Of a stretch of DNA of 64,000 bases, positions 1-13,008 are shown in pieces; positions within the stretch are counted from its first letter, which is position 1; each line of letters begins with the position of its first letter. The notes under the pieces are model-generated. The model made no database searches, was not told where the DNA came from, and worked only from the letters and a program-made list of their open reading frames with translations. The position numbers and the translations under genes were made by a program. Source of the stretch: Rotaria macrura. Taxonomy: Eukaryota > Rotifera > Eurotatoria > Philodinida > Philodinidae. Location: positions 1 to 64,000 of the forward strand of contig OENT01000224.1 in NCBI GenBank assembly GCA_900239685.1. The letters run 5' to 3'.

Positions 1-3000
1 CTCAATGAAATATTATAAAAGAGGAAAGTTTGTCCCAGAACTTTTGTCCGGCACTGTAGATCTTGGAATGTATAGCTTAGTCTATTTTTGAAAAAAATCG
101 AATATCATAACTTGTGCAATCATATGAATTCGTTCCAAAATTTCTAATGTCAGAAATCCTGGAACCAAAATAACATAGTAAGATAATGTCGTATAGGATT
201 TCCTATGATCTTAGAGCAAGATTTCAAGTAAAATACCTGAGATCATCATTTATCCACAGATAGTGTTTTTGATCTTAGAATTTAATTGTTGAATCGTGAA
301 AAGTATAGAAATTGAATCGAGAACGTCTTAGACAGTTCATTTTGAAAACGTGTTTGGTTTATGCATTTGTGATGCCAGAAAGTGATAAATTTTTCGGGAT
401 TTTCTTTCATTTTAGTTTGAGATAGTTGACATGAGAAGAGTTAGATACCACTCTATTCACTCATATGTATATATTGGAAAAATTCACTATTATTAAATCG
501 TAAAAATGTTATAGAGGAAATCATTCGTTAATATATTATGATACTTGTTTTTAATTGATTCAGTTTTTCATGAAGATATCGAAAGTGAACAATTTGCTTC
601 ACGTATATCTTTGGCATGAAAATTCAAGATATGATATGAAGTGCAGCACGCAGTTGCATACAGTGCAATCAAAAAAGAAAAAAACGACATATGCTCGTTG
701 GATATGGGCTTATGGTTGTTGAGACGGCCAACATTCACACGAACACCCCATGAGAATACTTTCATCAATTATCTTATCGAAAGAAAAAGAAAAAAAACTG
801 TCAATCAACAGTGTTTCTTAGGACGTGACTCTGGAATAAAATAATCAAGTATCTTCTATCCTTGACTGTAATACATGACATTCATACGAACGAACTGAAT
901 CACATAATCAACTTCGCAGGACGATTTTAATATCTATTTTCGAGTGGACACATCTTTTGAAGTGTAAAGTACTGCGATTAGTAAAGCGATTTATTTCATT
1001 CCTCACATCATCTGATTAATCATAATGTAGATGTAAACGTTTTAGTCTTTTATTGTCCATCTTTTACTGTCATTTCATTTTTGTTATAATAGTTTCTGGC
1101 GGTGTTTTGCATAAACATATATATTATTTTCAAACGGATAATTTTCAGATTTATGAAACTGATTTTTATTCTAATTAGTATTGCATTTAAGTTTTCATGC
1201 TATCATAATGGGAATTATTTTTTGAGATTTCTTCATGATTCAAATTGATTGCATCACATCGGAAAGAGACACGTCATAGTTTCACTTAAATTGGATGAAT
1301 GGCTACGAAATAAAACGATGAATTTTGTTTATTGTTTATCTTTTTCTTGGGTAGATATGATAAAGTTTACTGAAGACAAACATTCTCGGATAAAAAAAAT
1401 TAAAAAATAAAACAGACCATTCCTGGCTCACTCGGCAATCCAATAAAATCAATCATTGTTACTTTGCGTCAACACAATAGATGAAGTGTATTGAGATTTC
1501 GGATCGCTAAATTTTCCCTTTCATAACTTACGAAAATCAGCAAACAAACAACAACTTTTCTTTGTCAGGTGTGCTGCCGATAAAATTTTGTCTAGAATTA
1601 CTAAGTTAAATATTTAAATACGAACTTGAACTCTTGTTATGTTTTTGGCTACATTTATCAAAAACCAAATCCTGCATATAATAGACATTATGTACGTCAT
1701 CATTTTCATGATTATTGGACTAAAATTGACGAATATATACAATCGTTCTTTTTTCATACAATTCAACTAGTTCAGATGAATAGTTTTTTTTTCGAAATTC
1801 TTTTTCATAGGAATCGACAACCAATACGTTTTTCCTTCCGAGAAAAAAAGTCGTATATTTTGAATTGTATTGCTTAAGTCTATTGCTTGTTCTATCTAAA
1901 GAGACTCACAGAACTATTTATCAAGTAAATTATGGTTTTATGATTCCTAAATAACTAATATCTACTGCGACCTTGCTCTTAATAGAAAAGGTACTATATA
2001 AAAAGGAGTACCAGACATGCTATATTATTCGATTTTCGTATCATTGGAGTTACATGAGTATTAGTCATTTTTAATTTGCGATTGTAAATGTATACTAGGA
2101 GTATTTCGAGTGATGTCATCGGGTAAAAATGAGGATTTATTCATCGTCAAACAAAGCTATCGTATGAAAAGAAAATGAAATCAAGGAGGTATTTATCTTA
2201 TCGAATTGTATGTTCTAGAATAAAAATATAATCGATGATTTCATCGAAATGACATCAATAAATCATTCTTTTTTTTTACTCCTTCATATAGATTCGATTT
2301 TCATTTCAAAGACGAAATTATATGTTGATTTGAAATGAAGAGTTGTTCCCATTGATTTTATACTGCATTGGTATATAGATATGGTAATACTATGCATATA
2401 TATATATATATATATATAGAATTCCCTATAATTCATGTAGATGGCGCTATTTTATCACAATGACATTCTTTCCTCTATATGACAGAAGAAACAAGATGGT
2501 TTCTAATTATATCAGCCACATGATTGGTAGATGCACCATCTTGACTCGTGATCATTATTATCATTTAGATTTTGTCTTTCCTTTCGTTGATTTGTTTTTT
2601 CCGTTAATATCCATGTCAAAATCACGATCGACCAGCGAGAAAATACACTTTTTTCCTTCCTTGTAAAATAGCCGTTCTGATGAAGAAGAAAAAAAATGAC
2701 GAGAAACAGAATGTTCTGTGAAAAGAGTGTATCTACGAATAAACTACTTTATCTATGATAGTGTCATAGGTCGACAAAAAACCCACTTACCTATATCTTT
2801 CTTTGTTTCAGAATACATAGATCGCTCGTTTTAAAAGCGTCATGTTGGTATAATTTTTCTTCATTTCATTCTCATCTATAATAAAAAATAATATCTACGA
2901 GCAACTGCTTTTAATAGCAGACTCTTTCAATCACTTTTGATATTCATCAATTACTATTATTAATATAATTAACCATCATGTCGACATTTACGCCATATTT

Positions 3001-3130
3001 TCAAAATTATTCAATACGCCATGAGTGTTTTAACTAAGAGTGAATGATAAAATTCATTAATACCAACTCTGGTCGACAAAGTACAACACTAAGAACTTAT
3101 CAACTGGGCAGCAAGGGCAGTGCTGACCAA
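1..3130. other. Intergenic, no gene recognised
   Basis: Very AT-rich sequence upstream of the cyclin gene. Open frames here are short, rich in Phe/Ile/Lys/Asn, and show no domain or splice context. The only structured feature is a (TA)n run at about 2394-2418. The last few hundred bases presumably contain the cyclin promoter, but no core element could be pinned down. Confidence 0.6.
2394..2418. repeat. (TA)n microsatellite
   Basis: Uninterrupted alternating T and A of about 25 bp, seen directly. Similar short TA tracts recur across the window (5156-5172, 33408-33425, 57299-57316). Confidence 0.9.
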
Positions 3131-3148
3131 AAACAACAACAACAAAAG

Positions 3149-3196
3149 GTTTGTAAAACACGGAAAGATCCTTTATACATCTTTCTTTTGTTTTAG
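3149..3196 (+). other. Probable 5'UTR intron of the cyclin gene
   Basis: A GT...TTTTGTTTTAG interval of 48 bp lies just before the cyclin start codon, with a good polypyrimidine tract and acceptor. The 48 bp length fits the other short introns in the window. No transcript evidence is available; the acceptor could also be a spliced-leader acceptor. Confidence 0.4.
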
Positions 3197-3251
3197 GTAA
3201 AAATCAGTGGTTTTTAAGAAATTCTTTTATATAAATCTCCTGAAAGTTAAA

Positions 3252-4850
3252 ATGGTCGTCGTCGTACTTGGTCTTCGAACAACGGGACAAACCTTAGCGT
3301 CACTCACAACATCATTGGAACGATTATGCTTTAAAGAAGATCGAACATGGAAAGAACGTAAATTCAATGAAACAAAATTGGTGAGAAGTCGCTTTTTTTG
3401 CTCTCTCATGTAGTTTTAGTGAACGACAAAGAAACACTTGTTTAGCTTTTTCTTCCACTAATTTCAATTCTTTCATTCGAGTACTGATTTAAATAAGTAT
3501 GGCCTAAAATTTCAGATTTTTATCGATGATAAGCAACCGAGACTTGACATAACCATATCAAAAAAAGAAGGCAAATATAGATAAGAGTAGTATGTTTATG
3601 TAATGATGTGCAAGCTCATAGAGAGCAAATGTTATTCAAAAATTATTCGGTATCAGTAGAGGAACGATAAACAATCGACGATCTAATTTGTTGTCATGTA
3701 ATGAAAATCGATCAATTTTGTTTTCTTTTTAGCCTAGAGAGATTACGGATAAAAGCTATTATTCATCATTGAAACCATCTTTTTCTCGTGCCTGAATATA
3801 GTTCAAAATAAAATAATTTCCTAATCAAAGTTAATAAATAATTTCATGAATTACTTTTTCAGGACGAAGTTAATAGTTCTCAACGTAATTATGCATCATC
3901 GTGGCTTCGTAAGATAGCGGCATCAATGCAATTTGGTACTGACACATATGCACTAAGTGTTGAATTACTGGATCGATTTTTGGCCACACTCAAAGTAAAT
4001 TTATTGCTAAAAGAATTTTTTAGTTGATTTAATTTAGGGAATAAATTAAATTTTATTTGCAGGTTCGTCCAAAATTCTTGGAATGTTTAGCTGTTGGATG
4101 TTTATATATAGCAGCTAAATGCAAAGAAGAAGATGATACAATATCAATAACACCTGAATTTGTCATTGATTGTAATGCAAGTTGTTCAGCTAATGAACTT
4201 CTTCGTATGGAACGTTTAATCTTGGAAAAATTTGATTGGTTTGCGGATTTTGTAACATCAATTGATTTTTTACAAATTGTAAGAAAAGAAATTTTGTTTT
4301 TGAATGTAGATATATATATATACTTCACACTGTTCAATTTTCTATTTAGTACTTTGCACTTTTATTGCTTAAATTTGGTAGTCAACAAGAAAGCAATGAA
4401 AAGATTGTTGTAGAGAAATATATTGATTTGGAATTGAAATTAGCTTCTTGTTTACAACATCATCGTTTAACTTCATTCAAACCTCGAATCCTTGCTTTGG
4501 CACTCTTAAGTTTAGAATTCGAAAAGCAGCAGACACATGAATCAGAAATTAACATTGACTGGCTTGCTTTCATTAGTTATTTACAACAATTGGCTAAAGT
4601 ACGTAGCATAACAAAATTGCGATGTATATATATAATTGTTTCTTTCTTTTTGTAGGTCGAAAGTGATGCATTATTATCATGTCGTGACTTGATCGTTCGC
4701 TTATTACCATCATACAAGGTTGTTCGATTAGAATTATCTGATTTACGATTTATTTCCCATGCATATAATTCATTAAAACCACTGATTAACTCATCTGATC
4801 GACCTACCTATGCTGATGTTGTTTGCGGTCGCACTTTTCCTACTGTCTAA
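3252..4850 (+). CDS. Cyclin G/cyclin I-type protein
   Basis: Five exons: 3252-3380, 3863-3994, 4063-4278, 4350-4598, 4656-4850; all four introns are GT-AG in phase 0 (482, 68, 71, 57 bp). The joined protein is 306 residues, close to vertebrate cyclin G1. The N-terminal cyclin box covers about residues 50-150. It includes LSVELLDRFLA in helix 2, the VRPKFLECLAVGCLYIAAKCKEE block, and LLRMERLILEKFDW, which align closely with cyclin G1 (AVNLLDRFL, RMEKIVLEK). A second cyclin fold follows. Family members bind PP2A B' subunits or CDK5 and act in cell-cycle and stress control; that role is inferred from family. The ATG at 3252 is the first in frame. A polyadenylation signal lies at 5227-5232. Cyclin G1, G2 and I cannot be separated by eye. 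Confidence 0.9.
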
Positions 4851-5226
4851 TAAGTTTGTGTATTCTTTTTTTCTTTTTTAAAAAAAAAAGATTATATCAG
4901 AGCAATAAGAACAAACACGAAAAAAATTAAATAACTCAAAAAGAAGAAAAAACAACGTATTTTTGGGCCTTATTTATTTTTATTTTGTTTTTCTTGCTTA
5001 ATCTATAATAACAGTTGGTCGTCTGATATACATATAAATCTATTCTCCATACGATCGAAGAAGAAAAGAAAAAAAGAAAATGCATTCCATCTAAATGAAG
5101 TTAGTTGATATAACGCAAGTTATCTATTGGAGAATGGATTTAATTTATTTTGTCCTATATATATATATATATGCCTATATATATTTTTGTTTCATTTGAT
5201 CCCCATGTATTAAAACTGCGTATGTA

Positions 5227-5232
5227 AATAAA
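5227..5232 (+). promoter_or_regulatory. Polyadenylation signal AATAAA (cyclin)
   Basis: Canonical hexamer about 380 bp past the cyclin stop. It is the first AATAAA that is followed by a T-rich stretch. The intervening 3'UTR is A/T-rich with a (TA)n run at 5156-5172. Confidence 0.4.
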
Positions 5233-8200
5233 CAAGATCTCATTATAAACATTAACTTCTATCTTTTGTTTGGTATCCTTTTCTTTTTCTTTTTCTTTTT
5301 TGTTTGTAGTATTTATCTATACATTTTTTTCATACTCGTTCCTTTTTTTTCTCGAATCGCCATAACATCTTGTTTTGTACATAACTTAAAGAAAGACGAA
5401 CCAAAAAAAGAAATATATATGTATGTAGAAAGTTGAAAAATTGAGTCCTTGCTCTTTTGTTTATTGGGCCGTTTGATTAAAACATGCTAATTTATAGAAA
5501 AAGATTTTTCGTTTGATCATTGATCGATGAAATAACAAGGTTATTTTGTGTTTATAGGGCAATAAGAGAAATATATGCTCGTAAAGAGCATAAATGAAAA
5601 GGGATTTTTCGTCTACGAATAAAAAATAAAAAATGTGTAATACATTGACAAGCAAGGATCTTATTGTATCAATAGATGAATGTAATAGAACCTAAATTTT
5701 TATCTATTTTTTCTTTATTCAGAAAAAATAAAGTTTCGTCTGTGAGAATGATCAACTAGAAATGTTTAGTTGAATATTGTAATATGCTTCGTTTCGAAAT
5801 GATTCATATCAGATTTACTACTTTTCTTAAGAGATGCACAGAGAGCCATAGTGTATGCTTCGTACATTGGGTGCAAACAGTGTTTGTCCTAGAACATTTA
5901 AAATAACATGTTTCATACTTCTGCTCATGCTATTATTACTGTCAGTATTATACACACATCTGTTAATGAAAATTGTATTATCTATGCATATGATTATACA
6001 ATGATTGTAAGATGAGAAGATTTTCGTAAGATGATAGGACTCAACTTGATGAAGTTTTTGATCACGATTTGATGCTTTTTTTTTACACATGATTGCCTTT
6101 TCTAAAGTTGATCTTGTTTTTCTACTTATTTCTCATATTATATGTGTTATGAATGCTATGCACCATCTGTTCGATGAATGCCAAGTACTTATGAGTTAGT
6201 TTCTTTTTTTTTTATTCTCATTATCCGTTAGATAAGGTTTTAGAAGTAACATATGATATGTTTCAGTCTAGTTTTGATGAAGAATTGAATTCATATGTTA
6301 CTCTATTTCTTGCGCCAAATGCTCCTTTGCAACTTACAGTATATCTTCAAACGACATATACCAAATATTTTCAGAGCTTTCGTAATTTATCAAAACAAAG
6401 CCGAATCTTTCTATGTGTTAATAATAAAAAATTTAATATTCTTCTTACTCTGTTGATTTGAACATCGAGACAGAGATTAGTACTCGTTGAATTTATCTGA
6501 GAACGAAACTGTTGAGAATATTAGTCATAGTCTTAAATAAATCGAATAGATTTTACTAGACCTTATTTTCGACTATATATGATACAATTTACACTGGAAT
6601 TGATTCTCACGTCATTGTCTTTGTTGCAAATAAATAGTTACGTTATTGGAAAGAAGAAAAAGATTCACTAGGTACATTGTCAATTGAATCTATTGACCTT
6701 GTCGCGTTAAAGATGGGCAAGAATGATAGAATATCATTCGTAGAACGTTCATATCGCACAAAATATAAAATATCGACGTCTTATTATAAATTGTTTTATT
6801 GTTTAATTGAGTAATTGAAGTATGTGAAAAAATTGATTGACTTATCATTGTTTGATATCTACATAATTTAGTAAAATATGTTGCTAATGATAGTGGTACA
6901 TCAAGAAAGAATCACATTCCATCCACTAAAGATTCGCTAGTCGTTTTGTTTATTTCATTGCTATGGAATAACTGCATGGCTAGTTTTATTCAATAAAGGG
7001 ATATCATGTATATTCATTCATTTTTACATTTTATATGAGTTCTTCATCGTTTACTTCTCAAGAATATTCATAGAAATCTACTAATAATCGCTTTTATTAT
7101 TTACAATAGACCATAAAAATTCTACTTCTTCTTTCTTTTTTGCAAGATATAAATAATATGAATGACAAAAATTGCATTGAAATCATGTTTGTGCGATCTA
7201 GCTCATGTGTTGTGATTCGCAACATATGTGGCACATTGTGTTTGAATGGGCATTTTGAGTATTACTTAATAATCTCTTTGCATGATACTTCTGCTATTGA
7301 TTCAATTGTATCAAAAACTTGTACATTTTCGACAATCAGAAATGGCAAGTTCGAAGATTATTGATATCAGATGATGTATGATCTTTTTATTTTTGTCTCC
7401 AACGTTTGGAACCTTGCTTAAAAAAACATTTCCATGACATCACATACTACATAAGTATTTTCATCTTGATAGTCTTTTCAACTTGCTTAGTGTCAATGAT
7501 TAGCCCAGTGAATACTACCAACATTTACTTTATTCTCAAAAAAAAGCATTTTAGTATAAACAGACAGATCAACCATATTTTTCATTGAAGAAAGCATACT
7601 AATTTCACACAATACTATCAATAAATTCTACATTAAATTGTGTATCATCAAAAATACTACATACCTGCATTGATGAATAACAGTCATTGAAAAAAATTCA
7701 ACACATAAAACTGTTGAATTAATTTGAATTTTGCAGAGAGCAGTATTCATTCTTTAGAAAGAGTGGGCTATGGCCCAGAAACAAAACATCGCTGCCAACG
7801 ACATGAAAGTAACATCTTTTTGACGTTTTTATATCATTACAACGATTTACAATGTTACATTTTTTCCTAGGTCTAACTCAATTTTCTTTGTCTAGGACAT
7901 GTGTAATTTGACATATCTATTGGGACAAGATAAATTATGAAGCAGCGCGTATTGATTGCATATCACTTGCTTATTCTGCATCAATCTTTTGTGTCTGTGA
8001 TTGTCATATATTATTAATCTTATGCGAAAATCTTTTTATTTCCTCTTGTTCAAGAGTAACTACTTAGGCATATTAGCAATAGTCGAAAACGCTTTCGCAT
8101 ATGATAGTTTTGCTTGAAAGTTCTCGAATTGACTTTGAAGAATATCAAGGTCAAATTTATAAGATTATTGACAGATGTCTAGTTATATTTGATAGTAAAA

Positions 8201-8850
8201 CACTATTCAATTATAGCTCTCAAATAAATTCGACTAATTAAATGAATTACTTGTTCAAGCACTTGGCAATCAATAACTATTGACTAAGTCAAATGTATAG
8301 TAAATTTCATGAAGATTCATTTGGCTGCAATATTTTTTGATAGATAAAAGGTTGTGACGAATTTTGATTGTGCCGGTCGATCAATATATGGTATGATGGA
8401 AAAACATATTTCAAATAAGTTTTACTGATTATTCAAATAATTGCATTGAATTAAAAAGTGTCAAATACTTGAGTAGATTTTCAAACTAAACAATTTGCTA
8501 GGAAAAAGTTCTTGCATTGTAATTCGAGAAATAACAAATAGTAAAGCCGAGTATGTGCGTTCAGAAATGGTGAGTAACTAAGTTTTGACATAGAGAAGAA
8601 TAAAAGTATTTGCAGTTGACATTAAAAACGTCAAATATAAATGCTTCTAAATACGATTGTTTGTTGTTTTCGAATGGATTAAAAGAATGGTGTCATGAGT
8701 AGAAATCTTACTCATGTATGTCGTTTCGAAGAGCGAGAAAGCAAAATGTAACTCTGTTAGAACTGTTATGTTTGGAAACGTCAATATGTGCTCAAATAAA
8801 ATGAATAAAAAACAATTTAAACGATATGATTACATTGAATTAAATTCCAG
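5233..8850. other. Intergenic, no gene recognised
   Basis: About 3.6 kb of AT-rich DNA. Frames of 60-90 codons occur by chance and read as low-complexity Ile/Phe/Ser-rich peptides without splice signals or recognisable domains. No RNA gene or repeat was recognised. Confidence 0.55.
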
Positions 8851-8861
8851 AACTTTAAGAG

Positions 8862-9071
8862 ATGACAGCACTCAAAAACAAGAATTGTGACAATCCTGTG
8901 CAGAATCTAACCGTTTTCTCATCTACAATTGAAGCTAATGAGAACATGTATATCATGCAAAATGGCTTCCAAACACTTGGACTTCAGGTCGCTAATGTAG
9001 ATATCGATCAGGAACAAATTCATCATCGTTGTCTTTAGCAAGTTTTGCTACGTGATTCTAAACATCAGAGG
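8862..9071 (+). pseudogene. Possible broken exon, unknown family
   Basis: From an ATG at 8862 the frame reads 58 residues with balanced, coding-like composition (for example IEANENMYIMQNGFQTLGL), then meets TAG at 9036-9038. It continues after the stop in the same frame (QVLLRDSKHQR) up to a plausible donor GTAAAC. CAG to TAG would explain the stop. A splice acceptor-like AG lies at 8849-8850, but a TAA separates it from the ATG in the same frame. I do not recognise the protein; it may be a decayed gene fragment or chance. Confidence 0.25.
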
Positions 9072-9531
9072 TAAACAATTTCTTGTAAATCTTCTATTGA
9101 TTTTCTTTCATTGATGCAAATTCAAAGTAAGAAATATTGGAGCTGGCCTTTTGACTTTTGCACTCAAGAACAAATCCTAAAATCACATTTTTGATTTTCA
9201 TGTAAGAGAATAGGTTGACGAAAAGTATATTACTAGCAAAAATTTTAAACGATCTCATGCTGAGCCTAATAACGTTTCTAACGTATTGATGACTGATAAT
9301 CGTTTTTCTACAGCATTTACAATCGAGTTTTTACGTCGGCGGCATAGTAATTTTCTATGATTTATAAATTTACCCGATATTTGATGATGCTAAAAGCGAA
9401 TGATTGGCTAGTGCACTTAATATGCTATCTTCGTTCTTATCTTCGACTACTCTTTCGTTCTTCAATGTGGATCGAAAAAATCAGAATAATAAAAAGAATA
9501 ACTGAAAGACTAACGCCATTACATAATCCAA

Positions 9532-10719
9532 ATGCAAGCTGCTCTGTACTCGAAGGAGTCACCCAGTGGCGTTAGAATTGTAAAAGTCCCACGTCCAACT
9601 TTGGTGTCGACACTCCATGATCCAGCCACTACTAGTATCACACGTTTTCTCCTCTTTCAATTAATCAACATTGTCTACATTTCCATGAGCTATTGTATGT
9701 GGTTACTTCGTAAGTTGTTTCCAAAAATGCCAGGTCCCTACGGTGAAGTTACTAATCGGCAGTGGGTATTATGCCGTGTGTATTGTGGTGGCATCAATCC
9801 AGTAGATGCCAAGTTTCTGTATGGGGACAAGCTGCCGCATTTCTGTCTTCCTCTTGTAAAATGGTTCGTGCAAGATCGAATCTGTGGTATTGATTTCAGT
9901 GGTGTAGTCGTTGAAGCACCTTCAGGTTGTGGATACTCAGTTGGAGATGCCGTATTTGGAACTATTCCTCCATTTTCTGGTTCATTCGCCGAATATGTCC
10001 GAGCACCAACAGACTTTATCAGTCACAAACCGAAGAACATGTCATTTGCAGAAGCATGTACACTTCCATTAGTAGGCTTGACCGTCATGCAAGCTTTCGA
10101 TGACAATAATTTAACCGCTGGGAAACATGTTCTAGTACTAGGTGCATCAGGTGGAACTGGTTATATGGCTGTACAGATAGCTAAAATCCAGGGAGCAAGA
10201 GTTACTGCAGTTGCTGGCTCACGAAACATTAATTTTGTCAAAGATCTAGGCGCAGATGATATTATCGCCTACGATGGTTCCGAAGATGTTATTAAAGGTT
10301 TACATGCTGTTACGTCTCTTCATGGTCCATTTAACTTAGTTTTCGACTCAGTATCTTCGCATGATCCACGAGATGCAAGTTTTGCTTATGAAAGTCGAAT
10401 ACGTACTGCAACACCTACGCTTCTGTGTGGAATGTATATTTTTATTGGGGGCATTGCAACTGATTGGGTTCTTGTACATTTGAAACGTTTTTTTGGCATT
10501 GATTATTTTTCAAAGGGCAGACAATTATTTTGGGTGAGATTTCCAAATAGTGCTGAAAGACTTCGATTAATCTGTCAATATTGTGAAGCAAACCAAATCA
10601 AGGTGAAAATAGCGAACTGCATGCCATTTACAGAAGAAGGTATTCAAGAAGCATTTCGTTTGCAAATGAATCGTCGTACAGTGGGCAAAATAATCATTGA
10701 TATGAATAATTCAAAATAA
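9532..10719 (+). CDS. Medium-chain dehydrogenase/reductase, quinone oxidoreductase-like, with internal hydrophobic segment
   Basis: A single uninterrupted frame of 395 residues. After a normal MDR start (MQAALYS) comes an insert of about 40 residues containing a hydrophobic helix at about 38-60, then the GroES-like catalytic fold (GGINPVDAKF at 86-95, ICGIDFSGVV at 117-126). The nucleotide-binding Rossmann fold has the GASGGTG motif at 204-210. The catalytic and structural zinc cysteine clusters are absent, so this belongs to the zinc-independent quinone reductase/RTN4IP1-like branch that uses NAD(P)H. Substrate is unknown. The helix suggests membrane attachment with the catalytic domain exposed. 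The gene is intronless while many neighbours have introns. A polyadenylation signal sits at 10746-10751, only 27 bp past the stop. Confidence 0.85.
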   Translation: MQAALYSKESPSGVRIVKVPRPTLVSTLHDPATTSITRFLLFQLINIVYISMSYCMWLLRKLFPKMPGPYGEVTNRQWVLCRVYCGGINPVDAKFLYGDKLPHFCLPLVKWFVQDRICGIDFSGVVVEAPSGCGYSVGDAVFGTIPPFSGSFAEYVRAPTDFISHKPKNMSFAEACTLPLVGLTVMQAFDDNNLTAGKHVLVLGASGGTGYMAVQIAKIQGARVTAVAGSRNINFVKDLGADDIIAYDGSEDVIKGLHAVTSLHGPFNLVFDSVSSHDPRDASFAYESRIRTATPTLLCGMYIFIGGIATDWVLVHLKRFFGIDYFSKGRQLFWVRFPNSAERLRLICQYCEANQIKVKIANCMPFTEEGIQEAFRLQMNRRTVGKIIIDMNNSK

Positions 10720-10745
10720 TATTGTAGCACATCTTTGCTTTACTG

Positions 10746-10751
10746 AATAAA
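10746..10751 (+). promoter_or_regulatory. Polyadenylation signal AATAAA (MDR reductase)
   Basis: Canonical hexamer 27 bp after the TAA stop at 10717-10719, giving a very short 3'UTR. Confidence 0.55.
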
Positions 10752-13008
10752 CTAGGAATTATCAAACTTCTAAAATTTCTTTTATCATGATGTAGTCATA
10801 GATTAACTATATAATACATGTATTAATACTTGATTGAATGCTCTTCTAATGATACGTTGAATAGCATCGGTAGAAACTCTGTTTATTTCTTCATATTAAA
10901 TCCAAATGATGTTGTATAATCAGCAGCAGCTTTTTATATGAAGTAGTTACCATATCTACAGTAGTATCATACAAAGTTTTGCATTGAACATAGTCAACTT
11001 TGCACAATACAACTTTACTCATCTTATTGAAATAGTACAAGTGTATTTGATTTGATAAATAATCGTTTGTCTGATGATCTGTTATCATTTGTCGCGTAGG
11101 GATACAAGTGCTAAGAGACTATTTCATCGTTTCAGGATTTCTAAGCATACGAATAATTTATCTGCTATGTCCATTGTAACGAATAATTTCATGATGAGTC
11201 TAGATGGTAGAGCGCATTGGGTTTCAGAATTTCAGGACCCAAATCCAGACCGCAAAGGGTAATTAATTTTGGAACAAAACCCGCAACTAGACCGTGAATG
11301 GTAAGTTCTTCAAACCCGGTCCCGAATTCGATCATCGATAACCATTACGCCTCGAATCTGAATCTCAAGCATACTGCTATTTTTTGTTGTCGATGGGTAG
11401 CACACTGTACATAGTTAAACGACGAACACGATATCTCTATGATTATATAATTATCATTAGCTATGGATCCTAGCAAATTGATTCTTGTTGATAAATTGTG
11501 GTATGAATAAAGTATTTTATTTCTTCAATTTATTTTGTTAAAAAATATACCAGCATCAAAAGTATTTGTTACATTGTGGAGTGAATATGCATGTCAAATT
11601 ATTTTAAAATTTATAAATATATTAGAAAAGAAAAGCAAAATTGTGGATTTGATTGAAAATAATGATAAATGACAGACTTTTGTTACTATTTATATTACTT
11701 TTATACATATATTAAATGCTTCTTAATAAATAAAAAGGACTGGATTTATGACATCAAACTAATTACGATGTGCATAGAATTTTCTGCTGTGATCTATATC
11801 TAACCACTGATTCATTTTTCATGCGACTCGAAACAGGTTAAAAGAGTATTATCCTATCTAGACTCGATGAACTCCAATGGGTATGGGGGAGTTTCGGGTG
11901 TGAATATAGCTGAGGCTGATTGTAGGTGTCCGAATCTGTGTATCTACACCCTAACACCCATAGCCTACACCCCACAACTGTACCATTCAATTTTAGTTCT
12001 TTTTTAATAAGTAACAGATATTTATTTGTGAAATTTCAGTCTTTTGTTGTAAATTATGAATTTCAGAATTTCGTCTAATAGATAAAAAAAAAACCTCTGC
12101 CGAATAGTATTTGAATATTGTACAACTGCGCTCTTATGAATCTGTGACGTACATACAAGTCCTAGAGGGTTATTCAAAACAGTAAGAATATCGATTTTGT
12201 TTTAAAAATCATGCTTGTGTCATTTGTCACGTCGGCAATATTATCATTTACTAGACGTGTTAGTAGTCAGATTTCTGTTTGTTGACATCATTCATAAATC
12301 TACCGAAGAAAAACGAAATCTCAGTTGTTTTCATTAGTAAGGTTGCAATTTTTTGATAATTGCTCTAAAATGAGTAGATGTATGCATTGGGTACATTTTT
12401 TTTGATCATTAACCCTTCGAATATTAACTTCGCATGCATTAATTTGTTCAATACAGAAGGTGCATCAGTTATTCAATCTTAGGACTGCATCTACTACACA
12501 AATGTGACAGTAGATAATAATGAAACAACACCCTACTGCATCCGAACCAATGAAAGTGTGTTGTTGAATCGATCATTTTCAACAAATACTTGTGAAAACT
12601 CTGGAAAGGAGTGAACTTCACGAAGTTGAAAGGAAATGAATGTATCACAGGACGAGGTTTTAACATGGAATTCAAGTATTGAAATGGCTGATCGATATGC
12701 TGCTTATTTGATAATGGGGAATGTAGAATCTGTGTATTATCTGGTCATCGTTGGCATCTGAATCTAACGAGATTTTCATATCCCTACAGAATATCCTCTC
12801 TCGTGAATGTAGTTTGTATGTCATCGCTACATTACAACAAAGTCAACGATGAATTAAGAGAAACCATAGTTCAAAATAAATTTTCTGAAATCTCCAATTA
12901 TTCAGTATAGGATTTATAATCCGTCAGAATAAAAAATTGGTCGTAGCTTTTGTTCCAGTTCCATAACTTTTAATTGAAAAAAGAATACACTCATTAGCGC
13001 TATGTTTT
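10752..13008. other. Intergenic with two GC-richer repeat-like patches
   Basis: No gene recognised. A patch at about 11215-11330 repeats ACCC/CCCG-rich words (roughly 25 bp period, degenerate). A second patch at 11877-11990 has a G-rich half followed by a C-rich half. The rest is ordinary AT-rich DNA. Confidence 0.5.
11877..11990. repeat. GGTGT/ACACC fold-back tract, copy 1
   Basis: The + strand carries GGGTAT-, GGGGG- and GGTGT-type words up to about 11935, then CTACACCC, ACACCC and TACACCCC words to 11990. The two halves are roughly complementary and could form an imperfect hairpin. A related arrangement lies at 20088-20185. Confidence 0.5.

Noticed and set aside
4053..4337. Minus-strand frame opposite cyclin exon 3
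   Set aside because: Antisense shadow of a clearly coding exon with no domain of its own.
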